Assembly (NCBI RefSeq): GCF_900456975.1
Contig: NZ_UGYM01000002.1
Span: 4,154,001 to 4,218,000, forward strand
Direction of reading: 5' to 3'
DNA: 64,000 nt
DNA from: Shewanella baltica
GTDB taxonomy: Bacteria; Pseudomonadota; Gammaproteobacteria; Enterobacterales; Shewanellaceae
A program made the translations under genes and the position numbers. Below the pieces are notes generated by a model that did not search any database, was not told the origin of the DNA, and saw only the letters and a program-made list of their open reading frames with translations. The first letter of the stretch is position 1, and the number at the start of each line of letters is the position of its first letter. This document shows positions 6,907 through 17,290 of the stretch, one piece after another.

Positions 6907-7974
6907 CTAAGACTTCTTAGGAAAAATCGGATAGGACTCAGTGCCTAACACTTTGCCATCGACCGTGACACCATAGTAATCGCTGTCATTGTGGTATTTC
7001 TCCTGCGCCTGCTTCACATCACCTTTGCTACGCGGGTCCTGTGGACGCTCGTGGGAGTTGATATAAGCTGCAACGTCCCAAGCCTGTTGGTTAGTCAACT
7101 GCATACTCTTACCAAAAGGCATGTTTTCATGGATGAAGAATGCGGCAGTATTGACCCTGTGCATTCCCGCCCCCCAGTTGTAACTCTTAGGCCCCCACAG
7201 CGGTGGCAGCGCATAAACGCCAGCAATCGCTTGACCTTGGCCATCAACACTGTGGCAAGTTTGGCAATGGGCGACATAGACCTCTTTACCACGTTCAGGT
7301 GAATAGGCTTCTTCGGGTTTTGGGATCTCAGGATAACCACGACCCGGCAAGTTGGCACGCTGCTCAACTGTCATCGCCTTGGCTAATATCTCAGGTAGCG
7401 GGAAGTCTTCCCGTTTAGCACCTTTGACTAACTCGGCATCGCTAAGCTCAGGGACTGGGCCACTAATATTAGCTTCGTCCATCAAACCACCCATGCCTAA
7501 CCAATAGGCATAGGCAGATAGCGCTACTAGCTCAGGGCTTGCCGATGCAGGGGCTTTACCATTCATCGAATAGTTAAAGCAGCCCTGAATGCGCTCTTCA
7601 AAGCTACTGACCTTATTGTCTTTTTTGCGATACGCCGGATAAGCAAAATACGCGCCCCATAGGGGTGAAGCGTTGGCTTTGCGGCCCGCATCCATATGGC
7701 AGTTGGTGCAGTTAAGCTCGTTGCCCACATACTTATCACGCAGCTGTTGGGTATTCACAAACAGTTGATAACCCAAACGCACTTTATCACCAAAGGCGCC
7801 TTCAGGAATGGCACTCAAAGGTCTAGGGACGAGATAGGTTTGATCCGGTATCTTAGGGAAAGAAGGCAGCGGGGCTTGTTTATCTGGGCGCTCTTGCACC
7901 GGATCCGATTCGGCTTGCGCCTGCACGGTTAACGACCCCATCGCGGCCAGTAATAACATTGCGGAATATTTCAT
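6907..7974 (-). CDS. tsdA: TsdA-like diheme cytochrome c (putative thiosulfate dehydrogenase/tetrathionate reductase)
   Basis: A 355-residue periplasmic protein with a signal peptide (cleavage near QAQA-ES). It has two covalent haem sites: CTNCH (Cys89-His93) in the N-terminal SoxA-like domain and CQTCH (Cys237-His241) in the C-terminal domain. Between them is QGCFNYSMNG with Cys132, 39 residues after the first haem His. This is about where TsdA enzymes place the cysteine that ligates the catalytic haem. TsdA couples two thiosulfates to tetrathionate, reversibly in some bacteria. The gene follows a cytochrome c4-like gene by 10 bases, matching the tsdBA arrangement. Function is inferred; a generic SoxA-like diheme cytochrome is the alternative. 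Confidence 0.7.
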   Translation of the reverse strand: MKYSAMLLLAAMGSLTVQAQAESDPVQERPDKQAPLPSFPKIPDQTYLVPRPLSAIPEGAFGDKVRLGYQLFVNTQQLRDKYVGNELNCTNCHMDAGRKANASPLWGAYFAYPAYRKKDNKVSSFEERIQGCFNYSMNGKAPASASPELVALSAYAYWLGMGGLMDEANISGPVPELSDAELVKGAKREDFPLPEILAKAMTVEQRANLPGRGYPEIPKPEEAYSPERGKEVYVAHCQTCHSVDGQGQAIAGVYALPPLWGPKSYNWGAGMHRVNTAAFFIHENMPFGKSMQLTNQQAWDVAAYINSHERPQDPRSKGDVKQAQEKYHNDSDYYGVTVDGKVLGTESYPIFPKKS

Positions 7975-7984
7975 GGCCGGCTCC

Positions 7985-8611
7985 TTATTTCAAATTAGCA
8001 AAGTAGTTCGCTAAGGCATCAACCTCAGCGGCGGTAAGCTTATTAGCCACGTTCGCCATCATGCCATCGACATCACCTTTGCGCGTTCCCGACTGCCATG
8101 CCAGTAATTGAGTTTTAATATAACTCGCTTGCTGACCGGCTAAACGGGGAAATAAGCCGCCACCTAACCCCGAAGGACCATGGCAGGTCACGCAGGCAGG
8201 TAAACCACGTGACCAATCACCTTGGTAGGCTAAGCGGGCGGTATCGTCATTGAAAACCACCTGTTCACCGCGGATAACGGGCTTGACCTCATTGGCAGGC
8301 TTTGCAGAAAAGTAGTTTGCCACTTGCTCAATACCATCACCTTGCAGCGTCATTGCCATCGGCATCATGGTCGCATTTTGGCGCACACCCGCTTGGAAAT
8401 GCTGTAATTGGGTCGAGATATATTGTTTAGATAATCCCGCTAATCGAGGGCCGATTGGTTCAACGCCCTCACCTTCTACCCCATGACAAGACACACATAA
8501 CTGTGCCGGTTGGGGGATAATTTCCATCAATTGTTTGCCAGAAGGCGCAACGGAGGCGGCCGCATAGCCGCTGCATAGCGTTAAGCCTATGACGAATGTT
8601 TTAATCTTCAT
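7985..8611 (-). CDS. diheme cytochrome c4-like protein (TsdB-like electron carrier)
   Basis: A 208-residue exported protein with a signal peptide ending near GYAAAS and two similar class I cytochrome domains. The haem motifs are CVSCHG (about residue 38) and CVTCHG (about residue 138), each followed by GPRLAG or FPRLAG-QQASYI and a distal MMP/MM methionine region, as in cytochrome c4. Cytochromes c4 shuttle electrons between membrane complexes and soluble oxidoreductases. Placed immediately upstream of a TsdA-like gene, it probably serves as that enzyme's electron partner, as TsdB does elsewhere. The promoter region is the ~230 bases before 8611; no clear operator was seen. Confidence 0.8.
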   Translation of the reverse strand: MKIKTFVIGLTLCSGYAAASVAPSGKQLMEIIPQPAQLCVSCHGVEGEGVEPIGPRLAGLSKQYISTQLQHFQAGVRQNATMMPMAMTLQGDGIEQVANYFSAKPANEVKPVIRGEQVVFNDDTARLAYQGDWSRGLPACVTCHGPSGLGGGLFPRLAGQQASYIKTQLLAWQSGTRKGDVDGMMANVANKLTAAEVDALANYFANLK

Positions 8612-8726
8612 GTTCTATCCTTGAAGAGAGTTAAGCTCTAAAGCATAGGTGGTTATTGTTATTTATGTAGCTACTCATACACTGAACCCATTTTTAAATC
8701 AGCCGCTCATTTTTAAAACAGCCAAT

Positions 8727-8758
8727 AAATGAGCCTTAGCGTTCATTAAGGCTCATTT
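8727..8758. terminator. bidirectional-looking terminator
   Basis: AAATGAGCCTTA and TTAAGGCTCATTT form an 11-12-bp stem with a 7-base loop. It lies 80 bases past the FUSC-protein stop on the minus strand, and probably ends that operon. Confidence 0.6.
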
Positions 8759-8838
8759 ATCGTTCAATCCAAATGGGATAAATTTACCTTACTCTTTGAA
8801 AGGGTAAGCTGCAAGTCTTCAAGCCCGAGTAGCCAGAA

Positions 8839-9867
8839 TCAATAACCAAATCGCGTCGATTCAAAACAATTCAATAACTTATGTATCAAATAACACAGGA
8901 GTAGCGTGCCGACGATGGCGGTGAGAATGCTGCTCACTCGATATAAGGCGCTAAAGATTAAATCATTGCCTGGGGTCAGATACTGACCAAACAGAATGCC
9001 TAAAGTTGTCATGGCGCCAAAACCCACGCCAGAGCCACTTGCCTCTCGTACATGGGCTTGGCTAAAGATCATCAAGCCAATCCATAGCAAAGGGACGATT
9101 AATATCAATAGTCCTGACCAGTCATAGAGTACCAACTGCACAACGACCCCAAACGACACGCCCAGCAAAGTACCTATAGCGCGCTTACGGGCATAGTCGA
9201 GTGCGCCATTCCAATGCATAGGAAACAGGAGTAACAAGGTGGTCGCCTGAGCCGACATAGAATCCCGCAGATCAAATATTTGGAATACCAGAAACGATGC
9301 CGTCGCTATGGTCGCGCCGAGTAATGCTTCGTGGCGCATTCGATGTGGCGCCTTAGGTCCAGGCTTGTAAGCCGCCCTTGGTTCCACATCGGGCCAGAGT
9401 GCCGTCATAGCATAGGCAATAACGACCGACAGTGCTGTCGCCCAAAAGTTACTGAAAACTAAGTCATTCAAGTTAGTATTGGGATAGCTAGCAAAGTGCA
9501 GCATGATGCTGAGGCTGAGCACTCCATTGGCGCCAAAGAGGAATAAACTGCCGCGGGACATGGCCGCAAAACGGTATAGAAATAACAGAAAGACAATGGG
9601 CGTCATCAGGCCGGGATGGCTGCCAAAGAAACCACCGAGCAGTCCAACCTCTAACCCCGCCATGGCAGATGAGGCCAATAACTGGCGCATGGCGTGGCCA
9701 TTCATCACAGGCACGAGTCCGAGTAATAACATGGGCGTCACAGTGAAGAAGACCCCATTGCTCCAACCAAACATTTTACACAGGGTAAAACCTATGGTCG
9801 CGCCAGTCGCAATCCGTAAACACTGGCGTAAATCGTTGGCCGTCAATGGGCTATGGCGTAGTAACAT
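8839..9867 (-). CDS. FUSC/DUF2955-family inner-membrane efflux protein
   Basis: A 342-residue integral membrane protein with two blocks of five or six hydrophobic segments (about 20-160 and 185-325) separated by a short hydrophilic linker (PDVEPRAAYKPGPKAPHRM). This is the layout of aromatic-acid exporter/FUSC (AaeB-like, DUF2955) proteins. It probably works with the HlyD-type adaptor encoded upstream to export small, possibly aromatic or toxic, compounds across the envelope. It is last in the MarR-HlyD-FUSC operon, 177 bases after the HlyD gene. Substrate unknown. Confidence 0.8.
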   Translation of the reverse strand: MLLRHSPLTANDLRQCLRIATGATIGFTLCKMFGWSNGVFFTVTPMLLLGLVPVMNGHAMRQLLASSAMAGLEVGLLGGFFGSHPGLMTPIVFLLFLYRFAAMSRGSLFLFGANGVLSLSIMLHFASYPNTNLNDLVFSNFWATALSVVIAYAMTALWPDVEPRAAYKPGPKAPHRMRHEALLGATIATASFLVFQIFDLRDSMSAQATTLLLLFPMHWNGALDYARKRAIGTLLGVSFGVVVQLVLYDWSGLLILIVPLLWIGLMIFSQAHVREASGSGVGFGAMTTLGILFGQYLTPGNDLIFSALYRVSSILTAIVGTLLLCYLIHKLLNCFESTRFGY

Positions 9868-10044
9868 GCTCGTCGCCTTGTTCTATCGATACGTAAAATT
9901 GGGGATGTTTAGCTGGCTTATACTGCATTCACACTTATGTTGCTTTGAAGCGTTCACTCAAGCGACTCACGGCAAACACACACCAACCGCGAGTCACTCG
10001 CCCGTCAACAGCAATTAGTGCGAGTAGATAGGCGAGTAAATAGG

Positions 10045-11115
10045 CTAATAAATATAGTGCAGCAGGCTAATGACTTTAATCTGCACTTTAGCCAGCAGAC
10101 TAAACAGGCTATTCTCGGGCAGCAGTTGCACGGTCGCGCGCGCACCGGCTGGCAAGCTGTTCATCGCCATCCCATCTAACTCCAAATGCAGTCTCAATCT
10201 TTGGGCATCACGCACCCAACGGTCAGACTCCTGCGGCGCCGCTAAACGGCCATTGGCATCGAATTGCCCCGCACTCACGCCCGCATCGACACTGCTCACC
10301 GTCGCCCGATATAAACGGCCGGGTTCGCCATCGAACGCAATCAAAGCGGTCGATGAAGCATTGACGCCACGCAGACTCTTTTCACGAAAATCAGCAATAA
10401 TATCAATCTTATCCGATACCACGGCTAACAGAGGTTGCCCCACGGTCGCAAAACTCCCGACTTCTAACTGCAGGTTAGTTACTATCCCGTCCTGATCGGC
10501 ATGGATTTGGGTGTAAGACAAATTGAGCTCAGCTTGGGCTAGATGGTTTTGTGCCTGACGCACCTTAAGATTCTCTTCGCCATAACTGCCACGGCTCACC
10601 TTAAGTTTTTCTAAACGCGCATTGGCGGCGAGCAAATTAGCTTCCGCGGCGGCGGCATCACTATCGGCCTGATCCCTTTGCTGCTGCGATACACCATGGG
10701 TGGCATACAGGGCATCAAGGCGCTTAGCTTCGCTGCGTTTCTGTTGTGAGGTGGTTTTGTTGGCATTGACGTCGGCCTTCGCGGCAAGCAGCGAGGCATC
10801 TAACTCGGCATTGTCTTGGCGGGCTTGCTCTAAGGCCAATTTAGCTTGCGATACCGCTAACTCATAGGGCGCAGGATCGACTTGAAACAGCAAATCGCCC
10901 TTGGCAACCGCTTGGTTGTTCGTCACGGCTATGGTCTGAATTTTGCCGCTGATCTGCGGTGTCACTTTAGTCACCACACGTGTGGCCATAGCTTGCGGCG
11001 TTAATGGCATCATAGTATCGGCAAGCATAAAATAGCCAAAAACCATCACAAAGCCGAACATGGCAAATTTTACTAAACGGGCAAACTGTTGATCCGGTGT
11101 CATCTTCTTTCTCAC
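10045..11115 (-). CDS. HlyD/EmrA-type membrane-fusion protein
   Basis: A 356-residue periplasmic adaptor. One N-terminal transmembrane anchor (about residues 14-32) is followed by a first lipoyl half (RVVTKVTPQISGKIQTIAV...KGDLLFQVDPAPYELAV), a long coiled-coil hairpin (about 85-190, Ala/Gln/Glu-rich), the second lipoyl half (NLSYTQIHADQDGIVTNLQLEVGSF) and a beta-barrel domain. It would link the inner-membrane FUSC pump to an outer-membrane channel. Its start overlaps the MarR stop by four bases (ATGA), indicating translational coupling and shared control by that repressor. Confidence 0.85.
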   Translation of the reverse strand: MRKKMTPDQQFARLVKFAMFGFVMVFGYFMLADTMMPLTPQAMATRVVTKVTPQISGKIQTIAVTNNQAVAKGDLLFQVDPAPYELAVSQAKLALEQARQDNAELDASLLAAKADVNANKTTSQQKRSEAKRLDALYATHGVSQQQRDQADSDAAAAEANLLAANARLEKLKVSRGSYGEENLKVRQAQNHLAQAELNLSYTQIHADQDGIVTNLQLEVGSFATVGQPLLAVVSDKIDIIADFREKSLRGVNASSTALIAFDGEPGRLYRATVSSVDAGVSAGQFDANGRLAAPQESDRWVRDAQRLRLHLELDGMAMNSLPAGARATVQLLPENSLFSLLAKVQIKVISLLHYIY

Positions 11116-11585
11116 AAAATGGTTGCTGTTGCCTTGGCCAATTTGGCGCTGGCGTTGTCACTAATCAGGCTAATAATGCGTTCAAATTCGCTGAGCTCGC
11201 TGGCACTGATCCCAGCTAATAACTCACGGCGGACCTGAATTATCCGCGCTTCCATTTGCTTTAATACATCCAATCCCGCAGGCGTTAGCGTCACAATCCT
11301 TGCGCGCTTATCTTTGTCGCAGCAATGACGCTCGACTAAACCTTGCTCTTCTAATTGCCCTAAGGTGCGCATTAACGAAGCCAATTCAATTTCTAAGGCA
11401 TCGGCCAACACTTTCTGGCTCACGCTGTCGCCTAAACGCAGTAATTTCCACAATGCCGTCCAACGGGGATGGGTTAATCCCAAAGGCGCCAGTTCGACAT
11501 CGGCCACGGTACGCCACAATCGATGCAGACGGCCTAAATGCTCCGCCAGTGATAACTCTTTCAATCGCTCTAATTCTTTTTGCAT
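11112..11585 (-). CDS. MarR/SlyA-family transcriptional repressor of the efflux operon
   Basis: A 157-residue winged-helix protein. The recognition region is DSVSQKVLADALEIELASLMRTLGQLEEQGLVER and the wing DKRARIVTLTPAG. MarR proteins are dimers released from DNA by phenolic or other ligands. The start at 11585 is chosen over the longer ATG at 11618 because that ATG lies inside a TATAAT -10 box flanked by two 18-bp operator-like repeats. A GGTGAG site precedes 11585. First gene of the MarR-HlyD-FUSC operon and probably autoregulated. Confidence 0.85.
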   Translation of the reverse strand: MQKELERLKELSLAEHLGRLHRLWRTVADVELAPLGLTHPRWTALWKLLRLGDSVSQKVLADALEIELASLMRTLGQLEEQGLVERHCCDKDKRARIVTLTPAGLDVLKQMEARIIQVRRELLAGISASELSEFERIISLISDNASAKLAKATATIL

Positions 11586-11597
11586 CTTGCTCACCCA

Positions 11598-11640
11598 CTT
11601 AGTTAGCGTGCTAAGCATTATACTTAGTTAGCAGGCTAAG
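11598..11640 (-). promoter_or_regulatory. MarR-operon promoter with two operator repeats
   Basis: Two near-identical 18-bp palindromic sequences, CTTAGTTAGCGTGCTAAG (11598-11615) and CTTAGTTAGCAGGCTAAG (11623-11640), flank a consensus TATAAT on the minus strand (11617-11622). A TTTACT sixteen bases upstream can serve as the -35 box. One repeat fills the spacer and the other sits just downstream of -10, ideal for repression by the adjacent MarR dimer. Binding is inferred. Confidence 0.7.
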
Positions 11641-11806
11641 TAAATGTGCTCATATAAAAAATTTTCTGTGTCCTATGGCGCAAAAATGTCGCATTGGGAA
11701 ACAAATAATCCAAAAGGCTGGCGCCATCTCAAATATAATCAGCCGTATCTCTATAATATTAAAAAGATAAATCAGACTGATGAAGTGAACTGGGAGGTTG
11801 GCTTTG

Positions 11807-13708
11807 GTGAATTTAAAAATTAGTACGAGGATTGTGGTTGGGATATGTCTATTACTGTTGGCCATGATGAGCTTTATCATGCTGCTAGTCCTGTCGGAAT
11901 TCAGCAGTCAGGTGAAAGAATCTGAGCAAAGAGAACTGCATAAACTGTACGAAACTGCGGTAGCCAACATAGCCTCATCCGGTAAACTCGCACAGGCCAT
12001 GGCAACGATAGTTTCACTGACGCCAGAGATCCAAAGTAACTTCGCCGAACGGGATCGCCCCGCACTCAAAGACCGTACTCTGCCGCTGTTTGCCAAGCTT
12101 AAGCAAGATTTCGACGTACAACAATTTCAGTTTCATACGCCGCCGGCAACCTCTTTTTTACGATTACATCGCCCCGAAAAATTCGGTGATGATCTCACTG
12201 CCATTCGTAAAACCATTGTGGAAACCAACACCACAAAACAGCCCTTAAACGGTTTGGAATATGGTGTTGAAGGTTTAGGGATTCGCGGTTTAGTGCCCAT
12301 GGGTTATCAAGGCCAACACACAGGCTCAGTGGAATTTGGTATGTCATTTGGACAACCTTTCTTCGACAGTTTTAAAGATGCTTATCAAGCTGAAATCGCA
12401 CTATTGTTGCCCAATGGCGCGGATTTTAAAGCATTTGGCGCCACGTTCACGCCCGATATTCAGGCCATAAATGAGCTCAATAGCGTGATGCAAGGCAATG
12501 AAGTGATTCGCACTATTAGCTTAGAGGGCAAAACCTTCGCTTTGTATCGCCACGCTATAAAAGATTACTCGGGACAAGTCTTTGGGGTACTGGATATTGC
12601 GATGGACAGAAGCCATTCAGAGCAAGTTATGGCGGATATTCGCCTCAAGTTGATTCTCATCGGTTTCGCTGCAATGTTAATCGGCACTGCCATTGCTTGG
12701 TTTATTGCTAAAGGCATTACCCGCCCGATAGCAGAAACAACCCAAGCCATGAATGACATCGCCGAAGGCGAAGGCGATTTAACCCGTCGAATTACTATAA
12801 CGAGTAAGGATGAAATTGCCGAGTTAGCGCAGGCATTTAACCGTTTTGTGGAGAAAATCCACCACACTGTGACTCAAGTGTCTGATGCCACGAGTTTACT
12901 CGCAACCTCAGCGGAAGAAATGTCGGGCATTACCCACGAAACTCAATCGATGGCCAATCGTCAGAATCTTGAAACCGAACAAGTCGCCACCGCAATGAAT
13001 GAAATGGCCGCCACTGTTCAAGAGGTTGCCCACAATGCGACCGATGCCGCAGATGCAGCCAATCACGCCAATGAGTCAACCGAACAAGGCAAACTCGTAG
13101 TGCAAAAAGTCGTCGCGACGATTGCTGTATTAGCGGAAGAAATCGCCGCTGCCGCCAATGCCATTAATGAACTCGAACGTAATACTGCCGAAATTGATTC
13201 TGTATTAGTTGTGATCCGCAATATTACCGAACAGACCAACTTGCTGGCGCTTAATGCCGCAATTGAGGCCGCCAGAGCCGGAGAGCAAGGACGAGGATTC
13301 GCCGTCGTAGCCGATGAAGTTCGCACCCTTGCGACTCGCACTCAAGCTTCAACCACAGAAATTCAAAAAATGATTGAAGCGCTACAGCTTAAAGCCAAAT
13401 CTACCGTTTCGGCGATGGAAACCAGTTCACGCACTACTCAAAGCTGTGTTGCCCAAGTTAATCAAGCGGGTGAAGAACTCGTGGCCATCACCCAAGCGGT
13501 TTCGACCATTAGCCAGATGAACATCCAAATCGCCAGCGCGGCAAATGAGCAATGTGCTGTTTCCGCAGAAATTAACAAAAATATCAATAACATCAACGAT
13601 ATTGCCACGTCGACAACCAATAGTGCGGTGCACACTGCGCGGGCGGGCGACGAACTTGCCCAGCTTGCGGCTCGCCTGCAAGTGCTACTGGCACAGTTTA
13701 GGATCTAA
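11807..13708 (+). CDS. methyl-accepting chemotaxis protein with periplasmic Cache-type sensor
   Basis: A chemoreceptor of about 633 residues. It has TM1 (about 8-28), a periplasmic double-Cache-like sensor (about 30-275), TM2 (about 280-302), a HAMP domain ([20 protein letters not shown] onward) and a cytoplasmic coiled-coil signalling domain. The kinase-binding tip lies around [19 protein letters not shown]. It senses an unknown ligand and controls CheA. The start is taken as the GTG at 11807, nine bases after GGGAGG. The in-frame TTG at 11798 directly abuts that site. The last 15 residues lack the CheR/CheB-binding pentapeptide of Tar/Tsr. Confidence 0.9.
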   Translation: MNLKISTRIVVGICLLLLAMMSFIMLLVLSEFSSQVKESEQRELHKLYETAVANIASSGKLAQAMATIVSLTPEIQSNFAERDRPALKDRTLPLFAKLKQDFDVQQFQFHTPPATSFLRLHRPEKFGDDLTAIRKTIVETNTTKQPLNGLEYGVEGLGIRGLVPMGYQGQHTGSVEFGMSFGQPFFDSFKDAYQAEIALLLPNGADFKAFGATFTPDIQAINELNSVMQGNEVIRTISLEGKTFALYRHAIKDYSGQVFGVLDIAMDRSHSEQVMADIRLKLILIGFAAMLIGTAIAWFIAKGITRPIAETTQAMNDIAEGEGDLTRRITITSKDEIAELAQAFNRFVEKIHHTVTQVSDATSLLATSAEEMSGITHETQSMANRQNLETEQVATAMNEMAATVQEVAHNATDAADAANHANESTEQGKLVVQKVVATIAVLAEEIAAAANAINELERNTAEIDSVLVVIRNITEQTNLLALNAAIEAARAGEQGRGFAVVADEVRTLATRTQASTTEIQKMIEALQLKAKSTVSAMETSSRTTQSCVAQVNQAGEELVAITQAVSTISQMNIQIASAANEQCAVSAEINKNINNINDIATSTTNSAVHTARAGDELAQLAARLQVLLAQFRI

Positions 13709-13731
13709 TACCTACACCACTGACACAAAGC

Positions 13732-13759
13732 AAAACGCCGCATTATCTGCGGCGTTTTT
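13732..13759. terminator. terminator between chemoreceptor and metF
   Basis: AAAACGCCGC and GCGGCGTTTTT form a GC-rich stem with a 7-base loop, with A and T tails on the two sides. It can end both the plus-strand chemoreceptor transcript and the convergent metF transcript. Confidence 0.85.
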
Positions 13760-13781
13760 ATTGGTTTATGTTGTTGATGTT

Positions 13782-14705
<924 letters not shown>

Positions 14706-14718
14706 CTATTATGAATTA

Positions 14719-14758
14719 GTTCAAATGGACGTTTGGACGTCTATATGTCCATATACTA
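14719..14758. promoter_or_regulatory. met-box array (MetJ operator) of metF
   Basis: Tandem 8-bp units in register: GTTCAAAT, GGACGTTT, GGACGTCT, ATATGTCC, ATATACTA. The central units are close to the MetJ consensus AGACGTCT, and the flanking ones are degenerate. The array lies 50-90 bases before the metF start. MetJ-SAM dimers bind adjacent boxes cooperatively. Confidence 0.85.
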
Positions 14759-14843
14759 GAGAAACTGAGATGTAAGTCAAGCCAAAAAATACCCATAAAC
14801 CGCATTTAATCTCAGTTAATTCGATAGATTTATTCTAGCCAAT

Positions 14844-14868
14844 AAAAAGGACTCGAATGAGTCCTTTA
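14844..14868 (-). terminator. terminator of metBL
   Basis: On the minus strand AAAGGACTCATTCGAGTCC followed by TTTTTATT gives a 10-bp stem and T run about 20 bases after the metL stop. Confidence 0.8.
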
Positions 14869-14885
14869 AGCTGCTGAATTTCAGT

Positions 14886-17279
14886 CTACTCTTGCAAGAG
14901 ATCGCGACAGATCTGCGTCAGATCCGACTGCACCGCCGCCGCTGTCACTTCGCGTCCGGCGCCCGGTCCACGGATGATCAACGGATTGCCTTGATAGAAG
15001 ACGCTGCGGATCACAAACACGTTATCGCCGGGGGTCAAATTAGCGTAGGGATGATGGGCATCAATCCACTGCAAACCGACTTCAGCTTTAAGCTCTGGGC
15101 CGCTGTTATCTAAGGATGCCACGTATCTGAGCACCTTATTTTGCTCCGCCGCCGCACCGTATTGTTGCAGCAGATCGGCATCTAACTCGGCAATGCGGGC
15201 AAGAAATTGATCTAAGGGAATATCCGCCAAAGCGGCTGGCACGAGTGAGCGCAGCTCAATATCTTCGAGCTCGATTTCAAGGCCAATTTCACGGGCCAAA
15301 ATGAGCAGTTTACGCTGCATATCACGGCCGGAGAGATCGTCACGGGGATCGGGCTCAGTAATCCCTAAGCCCCTGGCTTCAATCACTAATTCAGAGAAAG
15401 GCTTGCTGGTATCGTATTTTTCAAATAACCAACACAAGGTGCCAGAGAAAATCCCGCCCACGGCTTCAACGCTATCACCGCTGTTACGCAGATCATTTAA
15501 CGCATGTTGGATAGGCAAACCTGCGCCGCAACTGGCGTTATAGCGCCAAAATAAACGACGATTACCCAATTGCTGCTTTAACTCACGGTAAAAAGGCAGT
15601 GGTCCCGAACCAGCGAGTTTATTCGCGCTCACCACATGGATGCCGCGCTCGAACAGCTCTGGATATTGCAGCGTCAAACTGGCGCTGGCACTGATATCTA
15701 AGGCCACCAGCTCATCGCAGTTAACCCGTTCTAATTGCTCGAACAAGTGCTCGTACTGCCAAGGTGTAGCCTCGGTATTAAACTCAGTCTGCCACGCGGC
15801 AAGATTAATGCCTGTGGATTTAATCAAGGCTTTACTCGAACTGACTAAGCCGACTAACTCAACGCTAGCTTCGAGTTCATGGTCCAGTGATGGCGACACC
15901 GACTTAAACAAATCGACCCATGCCTCACCTATGTTGCCCACACCGAGTAGCAAGACACCTATGCGTTTACGCGGGCCAGCGCAACGACGATGAACCTTTT
16001 GCGTCAACAGATTCACTTGCGACTGAGGCACCAGCGTCACTAAACTTAAGTCGCCACTAAACAAAGGTTTAGCGTCACGACTTAATAAACGAGCAAAGCT
16101 GCGACGATAATGTTCGGCATCGGCACTCACTAACGCCACTAGGCCGAGATCTGTGTTGATCTGCTGATCGCTGATCCCTAATGCTTCTGCCTCGGCATCG
16201 AGTAATCTTTGTACTTGTTTTTGATTTTCAGCGGTATAGGCAAGCTCAACCCTTTGATGGGCAGAGGTCCAATGGGCCAATGGCCTTAAGCCTGCGGCGA
16301 TCAACGAATCTAATAGGCTTGTTAATTCGCCCGTAAGCTTAAAGCCGAACAGCACGACTGCATTGAGGTTAGTCACCACAGGCGCGCTCGCCGACGAACT
16401 GTGGGGCGCAATCAAGGTAAAGTCGGTGTGTGATGCATAACTTGAGCGCACCGCTAAACTCACTTCGGTATTAAACAGAGGCTGCAAAGTGCGCGAATGC
16501 AATACCGGCGAGCCTAAACGCGCTAAGCGGTCGGCTTCGGCAAGTGACATGCTTTTCAATAATTTAGCATCGTTGATCTTATTCGGATCGGCGTTGAACA
16601 CCCCTTCCACATCGGTCCAAATGGTCACGCGCTCAATATCGGCAAGGCTAGCAATCAAGCTAGCACTAAAATCGGAACCATTACGACCGAGTAATAAGGT
16701 ATCGCCGCGCTCGTTAGCGCAGATAAAGCCAGTGATCACTAGTCGTTCATTTGGATGGGCGGCCAACAGCGCTTGTACTTTTGCGCGGGATTCCTGCACC
16801 CGAATTTGTGGCACGGCGGCTTCATCGGCCACTAAAATTGAACAGGCATCCACATGGCTTGCCGCCACACCAGATTCGCGCAGCAGCGCCGCCATCAGGC
16901 GCGCCGACCAACGCTCGCCAAAGCTCACCACATGGTTAACTTGGTATTCGTTGCGTTCGTCGAGGGACAATAAACTGATGAGCTGCGCCTGATCTGTCGC
17001 CAAACGCTCACGCAGATCGCGGGCTTGTTCGTTCGACAATAACTGCTCTACCAACCCCTGTTGATAGCTGGTCAGCACTTGTAATTCTTCTTGCCACAAC
17101 TGACCCGCGTCGCGCAGCGCTAATAATTTATACAGGAAATTCGTGCTCTTACCCGCCGCAGAGACCACCACAAGATCATCGCTATGACCATGGGTTAACA
17201 GGATATGGGCGACTCGGCGATAACAATCGGCATCCGCTAAACTGGAGCCACCAAATTTATGTAAGTGACAACGTGCCAT
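14886..17279 (-). CDS. metL: bifunctional aspartokinase II / homoserine dehydrogenase II
   Basis: A 797-residue fused enzyme. The N-terminal aspartokinase starts with KFGGSSLAD and contains GRNGSDFSA (ATP/aspartate site) and TDVEGVFNADP. The linker has ACT-like regulatory sequence (about 300-450). The C-terminal homoserine dehydrogenase begins at the Rossmann motif GVLLLGVGNIGEAW (about residue 452) and has SANKLAGSGPLPFYREL and the GGIFSGTLCWLFE segment of the active site. It supplies homoserine for methionine. The gene lies 11 bases after metB, with which it forms a MetJ-controlled operon. Assignment as the Met-regulated isoform rests on this context. Confidence 0.97.
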   Translation of the reverse strand: MARCHLHKFGGSSLADADCYRRVAHILLTHGHSDDLVVVSAAGKSTNFLYKLLALRDAGQLWQEELQVLTSYQQGLVEQLLSNEQARDLRERLATDQAQLISLLSLDERNEYQVNHVVSFGERWSARLMAALLRESGVAASHVDACSILVADEAAVPQIRVQESRAKVQALLAAHPNERLVITGFICANERGDTLLLGRNGSDFSASLIASLADIERVTIWTDVEGVFNADPNKINDAKLLKSMSLAEADRLARLGSPVLHSRTLQPLFNTEVSLAVRSSYASHTDFTLIAPHSSSASAPVVTNLNAVVLFGFKLTGELTSLLDSLIAAGLRPLAHWTSAHQRVELAYTAENQKQVQRLLDAEAEALGISDQQINTDLGLVALVSADAEHYRRSFARLLSRDAKPLFSGDLSLVTLVPQSQVNLLTQKVHRRCAGPRKRIGVLLLGVGNIGEAWVDLFKSVSPSLDHELEASVELVGLVSSSKALIKSTGINLAAWQTEFNTEATPWQYEHLFEQLERVNCDELVALDISASASLTLQYPELFERGIHVVSANKLAGSGPLPFYRELKQQLGNRRLFWRYNASCGAGLPIQHALNDLRNSGDSVEAVGGIFSGTLCWLFEKYDTSKPFSELVIEARGLGITEPDPRDDLSGRDMQRKLLILAREIGLEIELEDIELRSLVPAALADIPLDQFLARIAELDADLLQQYGAAAEQNKVLRYVASLDNSGPELKAEVGLQWIDAHHPYANLTPGDNVFVIRSVFYQGNPLIIRGPGAGREVTAAAVQSDLTQICRDLLQE

Positions 17280-17290
17280 CTATTATTCCT

